A stretch of 64,000 nt of DNA. It comes from 40CM-4-69-5 sp036556905 (GTDB lineage: Bacteria; Methylomirabilota; Methylomirabilia; Rokubacteriales; CSP1-6). Shown here one piece after another: positions 56,238-64,000 of the stretch (position 1 is its first letter; every line of letters starts with the position of its first letter). The stretch is from the NCBI GenBank assembly GCA_036556905.1, contig DATBIM010000166.1:1-64000 (forward strand). Direction: 5' to 3'. The notes under the pieces are model-generated. The model was not told the origin of the DNA and searched no databases. It saw only the letters and a list, made by a program, of their open reading frames with translations. Made by a program: the position numbers and the translations under genes.

Positions 56238-58064
56238 GTGATCGCCGACGTCGCCTTCGACGCACCCCTCGACCATCCCTTCTCATACGCCGTCCCGGAG
56301 GATTGCCGGGTGGCGCCCGGGCAGCGGGTGCTGGCGCCGCTCAAGGGCGCCCCGCGCGTCGGAATCGTCGTGGCATTGCGTGAGGCGCCCGGCGCCGAGC
56401 TCAAGCCCCTGCTGCGGGCGGTCGACCCTGAATCCGTCCTGGGCCCCGCGCAGCTCGACTTCATCCGCTGGCTCGCCGGGGAGAGTCTGGCCAGTTTCGG
56501 CTCCACCTGTCTGGCGCTGCTGCCACCGCCGCCGCCGGCCGGCGCCCGATCGCGGCCATGCCCGCGGCCCGCCGGTCCTGAGCTCCTGCCCCCGGCGGAT
56601 CCGACGCCGAGCGTCCTGGTCGGGGCCGGACGCGAGGCTCGGCTCCTCGCGCTCCTCGGGTCCGGTCCCCCTGCCCTCGTCCTGGTGCCCGACCTCGACG
56701 CCGTCGCGCGCTGGGCGCAGCGGCTGGCCAAGCTGGGCAACGCCGTCCGCCTGGACTCGAACTCGTCCGACGCCGAGCGCACGGCTGCGTGGGCCGCCCT
56801 GGCCAGCGGGGCCGCGACCTTTGCCGTGGGGACCCGGGGAGCGCTGCTGGCCCCGCTGCCGCCGGGCGGTCGACTGGTGGTGATCGACGAGCACGAGATC
56901 GGGCACAAGCCGCCGGGGCATCCCCGCATGCACACACGCGAGGCGGCGCTGGAACGGGCGGCGCGCGATCGGGTACAGGCGCTCCTCACCGCTGGCACGC
57001 CGAGCGTGGAGGTATGGTGGCGGGCGAGCGTGGGGCGAGTCCGGCTCGACACCTCACCGCCGGCTCCCTGGCCCACGGTCACCATCGCCGACACGCGCGG
57101 CATCGCGCGGCGCGAGGCGCTCACGCCGGTCCTGAGCCGAGCGATCAGGGAGACGCTGGCGGCGGGCCGCCGAGCTTTTCTCGGCGTCAGCCGGCTCGCC
57201 TCCATGCTGGGGTGTGACGAGTGTGGCACCATCCTCAAGTGCGCCGAGTGCGCGATCGCGCTGGCGTACTCGCCGGCGGGCCGCACGCTGGCCTGTCGAC
57301 TCTGCGCCGCCGGGGTGGGGCTTCCCGAGGCGTGTCCCACGTGCCGTGGCCGCCGGCTCACGCCATTCGGTTGGGGCGCGGAGCGAGTGGAGCATGCCGT
57401 GCGCCGGCGCTTCAGTCAGGCCCGGATCGCCCGCTACGATCCCGAGGCCGGGCGTGGCCGACGCGGTGAGGCGCAACGGGAGGCGGCCCTCAACGCCGAC
57501 ATCGTCATCGGTACCCGAGGCGCCCTGCGCCTGTTCGGACCGGGCTCGCTCGGCCTCGCCGGCTTCGTGTCGCCGGACCAGATGCTGGGGATACCGGATT
57601 TCCGCGCCGCCGAGCGGAGCTTCGGCATGCTCTGGGCGGCCGCCGAGCGGCTGCGCCCCGACGGCGCCCTGATCATCCAGTCCCAGAACCCCACGCACTA
57701 TGCGCTGGAGGCCGTGGCCAGGCAGGAGCTGAACGTGTTCTACGCGCCCGAGCTCCGCTTCCGCGCCGAGCTCGGTTACCCACCCTTCCGGCGACTGGCC
57801 ATCATCACGGCCAGCGGGCCCGGGCTCGCAGCGGCCGAACAGGCAGCGCAGGCGATGGCGGCGGCGCTGGCCGGTGGGCCCGGGCTCACCATCTACCCGG
57901 CGACGAGTGACCGACGCAATCGGGCGCGCCGGGTGGTGGTCAAGGGCGGACCCGATCTCCCACACCAGCTGGACGTCGCGCTCCGGGCGGTCCGGGCGGG
58001 GCGAGGTCCCCGGGGCCGCGGTATCATAGACGTCGAGGTGGATCCGGTCGAATGGCCGTTCTGA
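56238..58064 (+). CDS. priA: PriA-like primosomal protein lacking the helicase P-loop
   Basis: PriA restarts stalled replication forks. The 608-residue protein is shorter than usual (about 730). The N-terminal DNA-binding domain (DVAFDAPLDHPFSYAVPEDC) and the zinc-binding region with eight cysteines (CDECGTILKCAEC, CRLC, CPTC) are intact, as is the C-terminal domain (RAELGYPPFRRLA). The helicase core is eroded: no GxxGxGKT is found (PSVLVGAGREARLLALL sits there), and the DEEH box reads DEHEIGHKP. It probably binds forks without ATP-driven unwinding, as proposed for actinobacterial PriA. Confidence 0.88.
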   Translation: MIADVAFDAPLDHPFSYAVPEDCRVAPGQRVLAPLKGAPRVGIVVALREAPGAELKPLLRAVDPESVLGPAQLDFIRWLAGESLASFGSTCLALLPPPPPAGARSRPCPRPAGPELLPPADPTPSVLVGAGREARLLALLGSGPPALVLVPDLDAVARWAQRLAKLGNAVRLDSNSSDAERTAAWAALASGAATFAVGTRGALLAPLPPGGRLVVIDEHEIGHKPPGHPRMHTREAALERAARDRVQALLTAGTPSVEVWWRASVGRVRLDTSPPAPWPTVTIADTRGIARREALTPVLSRAIRETLAAGRRAFLGVSRLASMLGCDECGTILKCAECAIALAYSPAGRTLACRLCAAGVGLPEACPTCRGRRLTPFGWGAERVEHAVRRRFSQARIARYDPEAGRGRRGEAQREAALNADIVIGTRGALRLFGPGSLGLAGFVSPDQMLGIPDFRAAERSFGMLWAAAERLRPDGALIIQSQNPTHYALEAVARQELNVFYAPELRFRAELGYPPFRRLAIITASGPGLAAAEQAAQAMAAALAGGPGLTIYPATSDRRNRARRVVVKGGPDLPHQLDVALRAVRAGRGPRGRGIIDVEVDPVEWPF

Positions 58065-58576
58065 AGGTGCGGAAGTACGGCGATCCCGCGCTCAGGCGTC
58101 GCGCCAGCGACGTGGGCGAGATCACCGCTGAGATCCGGAAGGTCGTCGATGACATGATCGAGACCATGTACGACGAGGTGGGGATCGGCCTGGCCGCGCC
58201 GCAGGTGGGAATCTCGCTGCGGCTCGTTGTCATCGCCGACGACAGGACCCGCCAGGTGCGTCCGCTCGTGAACCCGGTCATCGTGGATCGCCGCGGCGAG
58301 CAAACCGCCGAGGAAGGGTGTCTGTCCATCCCCGGGATCTTCGCGCCCGTGAGCCGGGCGGCCTGGGTGCGGGTCGAGGCTCGCGATCTGGACGGGCACC
58401 CGGTCACCATCGAGGGGCAAGACCTGCTGGCCCGGGTACTCCAGCACGAGATCGACCACATCGACGGCGTGCTCTTCATCGACCGGCTCGACCCCGTGAC
58501 CCGCGACCGGATCAAGCGAAAGATCAAGAAGGAAGGTCTCGCCGAGGGCAGTCGTCACCACGCCTTCGCCCTCTGA
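58052..58576 (+). CDS. def: Peptide deformylase
   Basis: Removes the formyl group from nascent N-terminal methionine. All three motifs of the 174-residue protein are intact: GIGLAAPQVG, EGCLSIPG (metal Cys) and QHEIDHIDG (two metal His, catalytic Glu). It overlaps the end of priA by 13 bases. It is paired with fmt, the opposite reaction partner. Confidence 0.96.
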   Translation: MAVLKVRKYGDPALRRRASDVGEITAEIRKVVDDMIETMYDEVGIGLAAPQVGISLRLVVIADDRTRQVRPLVNPVIVDRRGEQTAEEGCLSIPGIFAPVSRAAWVRVEARDLDGHPVTIEGQDLLARVLQHEIDHIDGVLFIDRLDPVTRDRIKRKIKKEGLAEGSRHHAFAL

Positions 58577-58598
58577 CACGCCTCGGCGGTCAGCGCCG

Positions 58599-59540
58599 AT
58601 GAAGGTGCTGTTCTTCGGGACCCCCGACTTCGCCGTCCCGACGCTGGAGGCCCTGCTCCTCCGCCACCAGGTCGTCGCGGTGGTCACCCAGCCCGACCGT
58701 CCCGCCCATCGGGGCCAGCGATCGACACCACCTGCCGTCAAGGTGCGCGCCGAGGCTGCCGGACTGCGCGTGGTCCAGCCGGCGCGACTTCGCGACCCCG
58801 GCTGGGCCGAGCGGCTGGCCGTCTTCGCCCCCGACGTCGCCGTCGTCGTGGCCTTCGGACAGATCCTCCCTCGGGCGGTGCTGGAGGTTGCCCCGCACGG
58901 GTCCATCAACGTTCACGCCTCGCTGCTTCCCCGCTACCGGGGCGCGGCTCCCATCGCCCGGGCCATCATGCGCGGGGAAGCCACGACCGGAATCACCACC
59001 TTCCAGATGGACGAAGGCATGGATACCGGGCCCATCCTGCTGCAATCGCCTCCGGTCCCCATCGGGCCCGAGGACACCGCGGGTGACCTGGCCACGCGGC
59101 TCGCCCCCATCGGGGCGGCACTGCTGATCGAAACGCTGGCGCGTCTGAACACGCTGACGCCACGACCCCAGCGAAACGAAGACGCCACGTCGGCGCCTCG
59201 ACTCAAGAAGAGCGACGGCTACCTCGACTGGGATCGACCGGCCCGAGAGCTGGTCAATGTCGTGCGGGGATGCAATCCGTGGCCGGGGGCGGTCACGACC
59301 AGCCGCGCGGGCCGGCTGATGATCTGGCGGGCGCGCGCGGTGGGCTCAGGGTACTTGAGCCCACCGGGCGTGCTCGCTCATCACGAGGGGCACCTCGTGA
59401 TTCCGACCGCGGACGGCGCCCTGCTCCCCCTCGAGGTGCAGGGGGAGAACAGGCGCCCGCTGGCCTGGGCCGAGTTCCTCCGCGGGGCGCGCCTCGCCGC
59501 CGGCGACCGCCTGCTCCGACCCGCGCCGGCCGAGCCGTGA
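58599..59540 (+). CDS. fmt: Methionyl-tRNA formyltransferase
   Basis: Formylates initiator Met-tRNA. The 313-residue protein shows VLFFGTPDFAVPTLEALL, INVHASLLPRYRGAAPI (catalytic Asn and His) and TGITTFQMDEGMDTGPIL, with the C-terminal tRNA-binding domain (LDWDRPARELVNVVRGCNPW). 22 bases after def; GTGA overlap with rsmB. Confidence 0.96.
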   Translation: MKVLFFGTPDFAVPTLEALLLRHQVVAVVTQPDRPAHRGQRSTPPAVKVRAEAAGLRVVQPARLRDPGWAERLAVFAPDVAVVVAFGQILPRAVLEVAPHGSINVHASLLPRYRGAAPIARAIMRGEATTGITTFQMDEGMDTGPILLQSPPVPIGPEDTAGDLATRLAPIGAALLIETLARLNTLTPRPQRNEDATSAPRLKKSDGYLDWDRPARELVNVVRGCNPWPGAVTTSRAGRLMIWRARAVGSGYLSPPGVLAHHEGHLVIPTADGALLPLEVQGENRRPLAWAEFLRGARLAAGDRLLRPAPAEP

Positions 59541-60871
59541 GGGGGGCGTCGCCGGCCCGGACGGTGGCGGCCCGCGTTCTCGAGCGCGTCACCACGGAAG
59601 ACGCCTTTGCCGATCTCGCGCTCGACGCCGAGCTGGAGCGCCGACGCCTCCAGGCTCGCGATCGCGCCCTCGCCACCGAGCTCGTCTACGGCACGCTGCG
59701 CTGGCAGCGGTATCTGGACTGGATCCTCGCTCCGCACACCAAACGCTCGCTCGATTCGCTGGATCCACGGCCCCTCGTCCTGTTGCGCCTGACCGCCTAT
59801 CAGATCGCCTTCCTCACGCGCGTCCCAGCCTTCGCGGCCGTCAACGACGCGGTGACCCTGGCCCGCCAGGCCAGGCCCGGCGCGGCGGCCTTCGTGAACG
59901 CCGTGCTCCGCTCGTTCACCCGCCGGGGCGCACGGGAGCGGGAGCCGCGGCCGCCCGCCGATCCGACCGAGGCGCTGGCTATCCGCTGCTCCTTTCCCAC
60001 GTGGCTGGCTGCGCGCTGGGTCGAGCGCTACGGGGCCGAGGCCGAAGATCTCATGCGGGCGATGAACGAACGGCCACCCCTGACCCTGCGAGCCAACACG
60101 CTGCGGCTCGATCGAAAAACCCTGGCCGAACGGCTACGACGCGACGAAGGGCTGAGGGTCCGGCCCACCACGTACGCGCCGGACGGCCTGATCGTCGATC
60201 ACGCCGGGTCGCCGGGAGGCTGGGGCCCCTTCGCCGAGGGCGCCTTCGTCGTTCAGGACGAAGGCTCGATGCTCGTGACCCATCTGCTCGAGCCCGCGGC
60301 GGGGGAGACCGTCGCCGACGTGTGCGCGGCACCGGGTACGAAGACGACCCAGCTCGCGCAGCTCATGGGCAACCGCGGCCGGGTCCTGGCCTTCGATCCC
60401 CAGCCACGGCGACTGGATCTGGTCATGGCCGCCGTCGCTCGTCTGGGTGTGACGATCGTGGAGCGAAGCCCAGGAACGGCGGAGTCGCTGGCCCCCCGCT
60501 TCGCTGACGCTTGCGACGCGGTCCTCGTCGATGCCCCCTGCTCGAACCTGGGTGTGCTGCGACGCAACCCGGAGGTGAAATGGCGGCGCCAGCCCTCCGA
60601 CATCGTGGCCGCGGCCGTCCGCCAGCAGACGATCCTGGCCGCCGCGGCGACGATGGTGCGGCGCGGCGGACGGCTCGTCTACGCCACCTGTTCCCTGGAG
60701 CCCGAGGAGAACGACGAGGTGGCCCGGGCGCTGCTGACGGCGCGCCCCGACTTCCGGCTCGATCCGCCCGCCACCTTCCCCCTGCCGCTGGTCGACGGCG
60801 TGCTGCGCTGCCTGCCCCATCGCCACGGCACCGATGGGTTCACGGCGGTGAGGTTCCGCCGTATAGTGTGA
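59537..60871 (+). CDS. rsmB: 16S rRNA m5C967 methyltransferase RsmB
   Basis: A 444-residue rRNA methyltransferase. The N-terminal NusB-like RNA-binding domain (RDRALATELVYGTLRWQRYL) is followed by the SAM domain: DVCAAPGTKTTQLAQLM, LVDAPCSNLGVLRRNPEVKW and YATCSLEPEEN with the two catalytic Cys (motifs IV and VI). DAPCSNLG replaces the more common DAPCSGTG. The GTG start overlaps the fmt stop by 4 bases. Confidence 0.94.
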   Translation: MRGASPARTVAARVLERVTTEDAFADLALDAELERRRLQARDRALATELVYGTLRWQRYLDWILAPHTKRSLDSLDPRPLVLLRLTAYQIAFLTRVPAFAAVNDAVTLARQARPGAAAFVNAVLRSFTRRGAREREPRPPADPTEALAIRCSFPTWLAARWVERYGAEAEDLMRAMNERPPLTLRANTLRLDRKTLAERLRRDEGLRVRPTTYAPDGLIVDHAGSPGGWGPFAEGAFVVQDEGSMLVTHLLEPAAGETVADVCAAPGTKTTQLAQLMGNRGRVLAFDPQPRRLDLVMAAVARLGVTIVERSPGTAESLAPRFADACDAVLVDAPCSNLGVLRRNPEVKWRRQPSDIVAAAVRQQTILAAAATMVRRGGRLVYATCSLEPEENDEVARALLTARPDFRLDPPATFPLPLVDGVLRCLPHRHGTDGFTAVRFRRIV

Positions 60872-60875
60872 GGCG

Positions 60876-61526
60876 ATGAAGATCGCCCCCTCGATCCTGT
60901 CCGCGGACTTCGCCGCCCTGGCCGAGGACATCGCCCGCGTCGAGGCGGGCGGCGCCGATCAGCTCCACGTCGACGTGATGGATGGTCGGTTCGTCCCCAA
61001 CATCACGGTGGGGCCAATCGTGGTGGAGGCGATCCGCAAGCGCACCCGACTGCCCCTCGATGTGCACCTGATGATCGTCGAGCCCGAGCGCTACGTCGGG
61101 GACTTCGTGCGCGCGGGAGCCGAGATGGTCACGGTGCACGCCGAAGCTACCCCTCACCTGCAGCGGCTCCTGGCCCAGATCCGCGAGCTGGGGGCTCAGC
61201 CGGGGGTGGCTCTCAACCCCTCCACGCCTCCCACTGCTCTGGAACACGTGCTCGACGATCTCGCCCTCGTCCTCGTCATGTCGGTGAACCCCGGGTTCGG
61301 CGGCCAGCGCTTCATCCCCGCCGCCTATCCCAAGATTCGTCAGGTTCGCACGCTCCTGGGCTCCCGCCCGGTGGAGGTGTCGGTGGACGGCGGCGTGAAG
61401 GTCGAGCACGCCGGCCCTCTGGCCGCGCACGGGGCCAGCGTGCTCGTTGCCGGCTCGGCGATCTTCGGGGCGCCCCATCCGGCCGAGGTCATCAAGGCGA
61501 TGCGGAGCGCTGCCAGCGCCGTGTAG
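60876..61526 (+). CDS. rpe: Ribulose-phosphate 3-epimerase
   Basis: Interconverts ribulose 5-phosphate and xylulose 5-phosphate. The 216-residue TIM barrel shows IAPSILSADFAALAEDI, LHVDVMDGRFVPNITVGP, DVHLMIVEPERYV, VMSVNPGFGGQRFIP and SVDGGVKVEHAGPLAAHGAS. All metal and catalytic residues (His, Asp, His, Asp) are present. It lies 4 bases after rsmB and ends the run begun at yicC. Confidence 0.96.
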   Translation: MKIAPSILSADFAALAEDIARVEAGGADQLHVDVMDGRFVPNITVGPIVVEAIRKRTRLPLDVHLMIVEPERYVGDFVRAGAEMVTVHAEATPHLQRLLAQIRELGAQPGVALNPSTPPTALEHVLDDLALVLVMSVNPGFGGQRFIPAAYPKIRQVRTLLGSRPVEVSVDGGVKVEHAGPLAAHGASVLVAGSAIFGAPHPAEVIKAMRSAASAV

Positions 61527-61555
61527 TTGAAATTCCTCACGTCTTTCCGTAGAGT
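61527..61555 (+). promoter_or_regulatory. Promoter of the ffh-rpsP-rimM-trmD operon
   Basis: TTGAAA (61527-61532), a 17-base spacer and TAGAGT (61550-61555). The predicted start near 61562 leaves only about 5 bases before the ffh ATG at 61567, with no Shine-Dalgarno sequence. The same TAGAGT box occurs before pyrR. Confidence 0.6.
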
Positions 61556-61566
61556 TTAGTGTTCCC

Positions 61567-62913
61567 ATGTTTGACTCGCTGAGCACGCGCCTGCAAAGTG
61601 TCCTGGAAGGCCTGGGTGGTCGAGGCCGACTGACCGAGGACAACATCCAGGAAGCCCTCCGGGAAGTCCGGCTGGCCCTTCTCGAGGCGGACGTCAACTT
61701 CAAGGTCGTGCGTGGCTTCATCGAGCGGGTCAAGGCGCGCGCCGTCGGCCAGGACGTTCTCACGTCGCTCACGCCGGCCCAGCAGGTGGTCAAGATCGTC
61801 CACGACGAGCTCGTCGAGCTCCTCGGCGGCAGCGGCCACCGCCTGGCTGCCGCGCCTCACCCCCCGACCATCATCATGGTGATGGGGCTGCAGGGCTCGG
61901 GGAAGACCACAACGGCCGCCAAGCTCGCCCGTCTCTACGCCAGGCAGGGGCAACACCCGCTCCTGGCCGCCGCCGACATCTACCGGCCCGCGGCCATCGA
62001 TCAGCTGCGCACGCTCGGCCAGCAGGTCGGGGTGCCCGTGGTCGGGGCAACGGGGCAGTCGCCCCTCGAGATTTGCCAGACGGCGCGAGAGGAGGCGGCG
62101 GCGCGAGGGCTCACCCCGCTCATCCTGGACACCGCCGGCCGATTGCACATCGACGAGGCGATGCTGGACGAGCTGCGGGCCATTCGGGCCGCCGTGAAGC
62201 CGCACCACGTGCTCCTCGTAGTCGACGCCATGACCGGGCAGGATGCCGTGACCGTGGCCGATCGGTTCAACCAGGCGGTAGGGATCGACGCGGTGGTCCT
62301 GACGAAGATGGACGGCGACTCCCGGGGCGGCGCCGCCCTCAGCGTGCGGCACGTCATCGGCCGGCCCATCGCCTTCGTCGGCGTCGGCGAGAAGGCCGAT
62401 GCCCTGGAGCCGTTCCATCCCGACCGGGTCGCCTCCCGGATCCTGGGCATGGGCGACGTGCTGTCGCTGGTGGAAAAGGCCCAGGAGGCGGTGGACCAGA
62501 AGACCGCGGAAAGCCTGGTGCGCAAGCTCCGCGAGGACGCGTTCACGCTCGAGGACTTCCGCCAGCAGCTCAAACAGGTCCAGCAGCTCGGCTCGCTGGA
62601 CCAAATTCTGACGATGCTGCCCTTCGGCAAGAAGCTGCGGGGCGCCCCCCAGGGGATGGATGCCGAGCAGGCCGACCTGGCCCGCTTCGACGCCATCATC
62701 GGCTCGATGACCCCGGCCGAGCGCCGTCATCCCGAGATCATCAACGGGAGCCGTCGCCAGCGCATCGCCCGGGGGAGCGGGACGACCGTGCAGGACGTCA
62801 ACCGGCTGCTCAAGCAGTTCGGAGAGCTGCGCCGGATGATGAAACAGCTCAAAGGTATGCCGGGCAAGGCGCCCGGCATGAAGCTCCCGGGCTTTCCCAC
62901 ACTGAGGGGGTGA
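61567..62913 (+). CDS. ffh: Signal recognition particle protein Ffh
   Basis: The GTPase of the signal recognition particle, which targets membrane and secreted proteins. The 448-residue protein has the N domain (1-90), G domain with GLQGSGKTTTAAKLARLYA, DTAGRLHIDEAMLDEL and TKMDGDSRGGAALS, and the Met-rich M domain (MTPAERRHPEIINGSRRQRI, RRMMKQLKGMPG). Full length. It opens the ffh-rpsP-rimM-trmD operon. Confidence 0.97.
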   Translation: MFDSLSTRLQSVLEGLGGRGRLTEDNIQEALREVRLALLEADVNFKVVRGFIERVKARAVGQDVLTSLTPAQQVVKIVHDELVELLGGSGHRLAAAPHPPTIIMVMGLQGSGKTTTAAKLARLYARQGQHPLLAAADIYRPAAIDQLRTLGQQVGVPVVGATGQSPLEICQTAREEAAARGLTPLILDTAGRLHIDEAMLDELRAIRAAVKPHHVLLVVDAMTGQDAVTVADRFNQAVGIDAVVLTKMDGDSRGGAALSVRHVIGRPIAFVGVGEKADALEPFHPDRVASRILGMGDVLSLVEKAQEAVDQKTAESLVRKLREDAFTLEDFRQQLKQVQQLGSLDQILTMLPFGKKLRGAPQGMDAEQADLARFDAIIGSMTPAERRHPEIINGSRRQRIARGSGTTVQDVNRLLKQFGELRRMMKQLKGMPGKAPGMKLPGFPTLRG

Positions 62914-62917
62914 CGAG

Positions 62918-63160
62918 GTGTCGGTTTCCATCAGACTGAGACGTACCGGGACCACGAAGCGGCCAACGTACCGCGTCGTCGTGACCGACTCGCGCTCACC
63001 GCGCGACGGGCGGTTCATCGAGATCATCGGACACTACAACCCCCTGTCGGACCCACCGACGGTGAAGATCGACCGGGCCCGGGCCCAGGCGTGGATTTCC
63101 AAGGGCGCCCAGCCGTCGAACACGGTGAAGCGCCTGATGCAGAGGGTCAGGGAGGCGTAG
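62918..63160 (+). CDS. rpsP: 30S ribosomal protein S16
   Basis: An 80-residue S16: MSVSIRLRRTGTTKRPTYRV, DSRSPRDGRFIEIIGHYNP and the conserved WISKGAQPSNTVKRL. GTG start 4 bases after ffh. The KH-domain gene that often follows rpsP is not present; rimM comes next. Confidence 0.96.
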   Translation: MSVSIRLRRTGTTKRPTYRVVVTDSRSPRDGRFIEIIGHYNPLSDPPTVKIDRARAQAWISKGAQPSNTVKRLMQRVREA

Positions 63161-63171
63161 CCTCGCAGTTG

Positions 63172-63675
63172 GTGGCGATCGGTGAGATCGTGCGCGCGCA
63201 CGGCCTCCGGGGAGAAATCCGGGTGACGCCGCTCACGGACGATCCGCGGCGGTTCGAGCGTCTCCGGGCCTGCGTGGTGTGGGAGCCCACACGGGACGAG
63301 CGGCAATCCTGTCGCGTCACCGCGTCCCGCCGGCAGGGGGACGCCGTGCTGCTCTCGCTAGCCGGGTACGACTCGCCGGAGGCGGTCCGGGCGCTGGTCG
63401 GCCGCCTGATCGCGATCCCGGCGTCAGAGGCGCTGCCGCCCGGGCCTGGCCGCTTCTATCCCTGGCAGCTGGAGGGGTGTCGAGTGCTGACGGAGGCAGG
63501 TGAGGAGGTGGGCCACGTCGTACGGGTCGAGCCGTCGCCGGGCCACGACCTCTGGGTGGTGGACGCCGGGGGGCGCGAGCGGCTAATTCCTGCCGTCCCG
63601 GCCATCGTCATCGACGTCGATCTGGCCGCCCGGCGGGTGGTGATCCGGCCTCCCGAGGGGCTTCTGGACCTCTAG
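63172..63675 (+). CDS. rimM: Ribosome maturation factor RimM
   Basis: RimM assists 30S maturation by binding S19. The 167-residue protein has the N-terminal barrel (IGEIVRAHGLRGEIRVTPLT) and the C-terminal PRC barrel (FYPWQLEGCRVLTEAGEEVG, ERLIPAVPAIVIDVDLAARR). The start is uncertain: GTG 63172 is given, TTG 63169 is equally possible, and a GGGAGG site 15-20 bases upstream is rather far away. Confidence 0.93.
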   Translation: MAIGEIVRAHGLRGEIRVTPLTDDPRRFERLRACVVWEPTRDERQSCRVTASRRQGDAVLLSLAGYDSPEAVRALVGRLIAIPASEALPPGPGRFYPWQLEGCRVLTEAGEEVGHVVRVEPSPGHDLWVVDAGGRERLIPAVPAIVIDVDLAARRVVIRPPEGLLDL

Positions 63676-63684
63676 ACACCGGAC

Positions 63685-64000
63685 ATGCGGATCGACATCG
63701 TCACCCTCTTCCCCGGCATGGTGGAGCCGGCCCTGGCCCAGTCGATGATCGGGCGCGCCCGCCAGCGCGGACTCGTTGACATTCGGGTGGTGAATCTCCG
63801 AGACTACGCGGAGGGCAAGCACCGGCCGACCGACGATGCCCCGTTCGGCGGCGGTGGTGGCATGGTGCTCAAGCCCGAGCCCCTCTTCGCCGCCGTCGAG
63901 GCGCTCCGGACCCCGACGGCCCGGGTGATCCTGATGGACCCGCGCGGCCGGCTGCTCACACAGCAGATGGCGTGGGAGTTGTCCGAGGCGAGGCACCTTA
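63685..64000 (+). CDS. trmD: tRNA (guanine-N1-)-methyltransferase TrmD (3' end missing)
   Basis: TrmD methylates G37 of tRNA to prevent frameshifting. The first 105 codons are visible: MRIDIVTLFPGMVEPALAQS at the start, INL-type segment VVNLRDYAEGKHRPTDDAPF and GGGGGMVLKPEPLF, all family signatures. The knotted SAM-binding part and C-terminal domain lie beyond the window. It is 9 bases after rimM. Confidence 0.95.
   Translation, partial: MRIDIVTLFPGMVEPALAQSMIGRARQRGLVDIRVVNLRDYAEGKHRPTDDAPFGGGGGMVLKPEPLFAAVEALRTPTARVILMDPRGRLLTQQMAWELSEARHL

Overview
This is a 64 kb, very GC-rich, gene-dense piece of a free-living Gram-negative bacterial chromosome. LpxC, lipoproteins with lipoboxes, a periplasm-facing sensor kinase and peptidoglycan-binding LysM lipoproteins imply an outer membrane. 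Base composition, the many GTG/TTG starts, 4-base start/stop overlaps, the purine/ureide genes and an ECF42 sigma factor with its partner suit a large soil-type genome. I suspect Methylomirabilota/'Rokubacteria', but that is inference from gene content and not a computed placement. No tRNA, rRNA, CRISPR, transposase or phage gene was seen, and no gene-free stretch exceeds about 220 bases.

Layout. (1) 1-4755, plus strand: heat-shock and translation block hrcA (cut by the window edge)-grpE-dnaJ-prmA-rsmE-archease, with no dnaK. (2) 4756-10026: lpxC behind a near-consensus sigma-54 promoter, then DUF4390-ntrY-ntrX, an NtrYX system whose regulator carries GAFTGA. (3) 10062-19249: purine/ureide block with FdrA, a small FdrA-domain protein, a three-subunit xanthine-dehydrogenase-type molybdoenzyme (minus strand), an ABC importer and membrane urate oxidase PuuD. 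(4) 19295-22978: minus-strand operon YCII/DGPF-BNR repeat-MoaD/ThiS-DoxX, divergent from its likely ECF42 sigma factor. (5) 22987-25702, minus strand: unknown protein-LigD-type polymerase-ATP-dependent ligase, without Ku. (6) 25780-33202: six coupled genes, namely a double AtzC-like amidohydrolase, two DUF1116 proteins, carbamate kinase, SDR and a racemase-like protein. (7) 33348-38163: adenylate cyclase, two LysM lipoproteins and a second amidohydrolase. (8) 38160-47069: pyrimidine operon pyrR-pyrB-pyrC-carA-(small ORF)-carB-pyrF-pyrE behind a strong promoter and a PyrR-binding hairpin that hides the pyrR ribosome-binding site. (9) 47166-52440, minus strand: a small membrane protein, then MoxR-DUF58-transglutaminase, a cupin and a small membrane protein. 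(10) 52504-64000: housekeeping run yicC-gmk-rpoZ-coaBC-udg-priA-def-fmt-rsmB-rpe, then ffh-rpsP-rimM-trmD (cut by the window edge).

How the genes may work together. Regions 3 and 6 together resemble a purine-to-carbamoyl-phosphate route: purine uptake, hydroxylation to urate, urate oxidation, then FdrA/DUF1116-type carbamoyl transfer and ATP recovery by carbamate kinase. Intermediate enzymes (HIU hydrolase, OHCU decarboxylase, allantoinase) are not in the window. Region 2 suggests that lipid A synthesis may be wired to the sigma-54/NtrX circuit encoded beside it.

Most unusual items: the sigma-54 promoter with inverted repeats before lpxC; the split and fused FdrA-domain/DUF1116 set; a 3 x 39 bp in-frame tandem repeat inside the active-site loop region of pyrF; a hairpin repeat family placed directly after stop codons; an unknown gene coupled to the LigD polymerase; and several promoters whose -10 box lies at the start codon (leaderless or nearly so).
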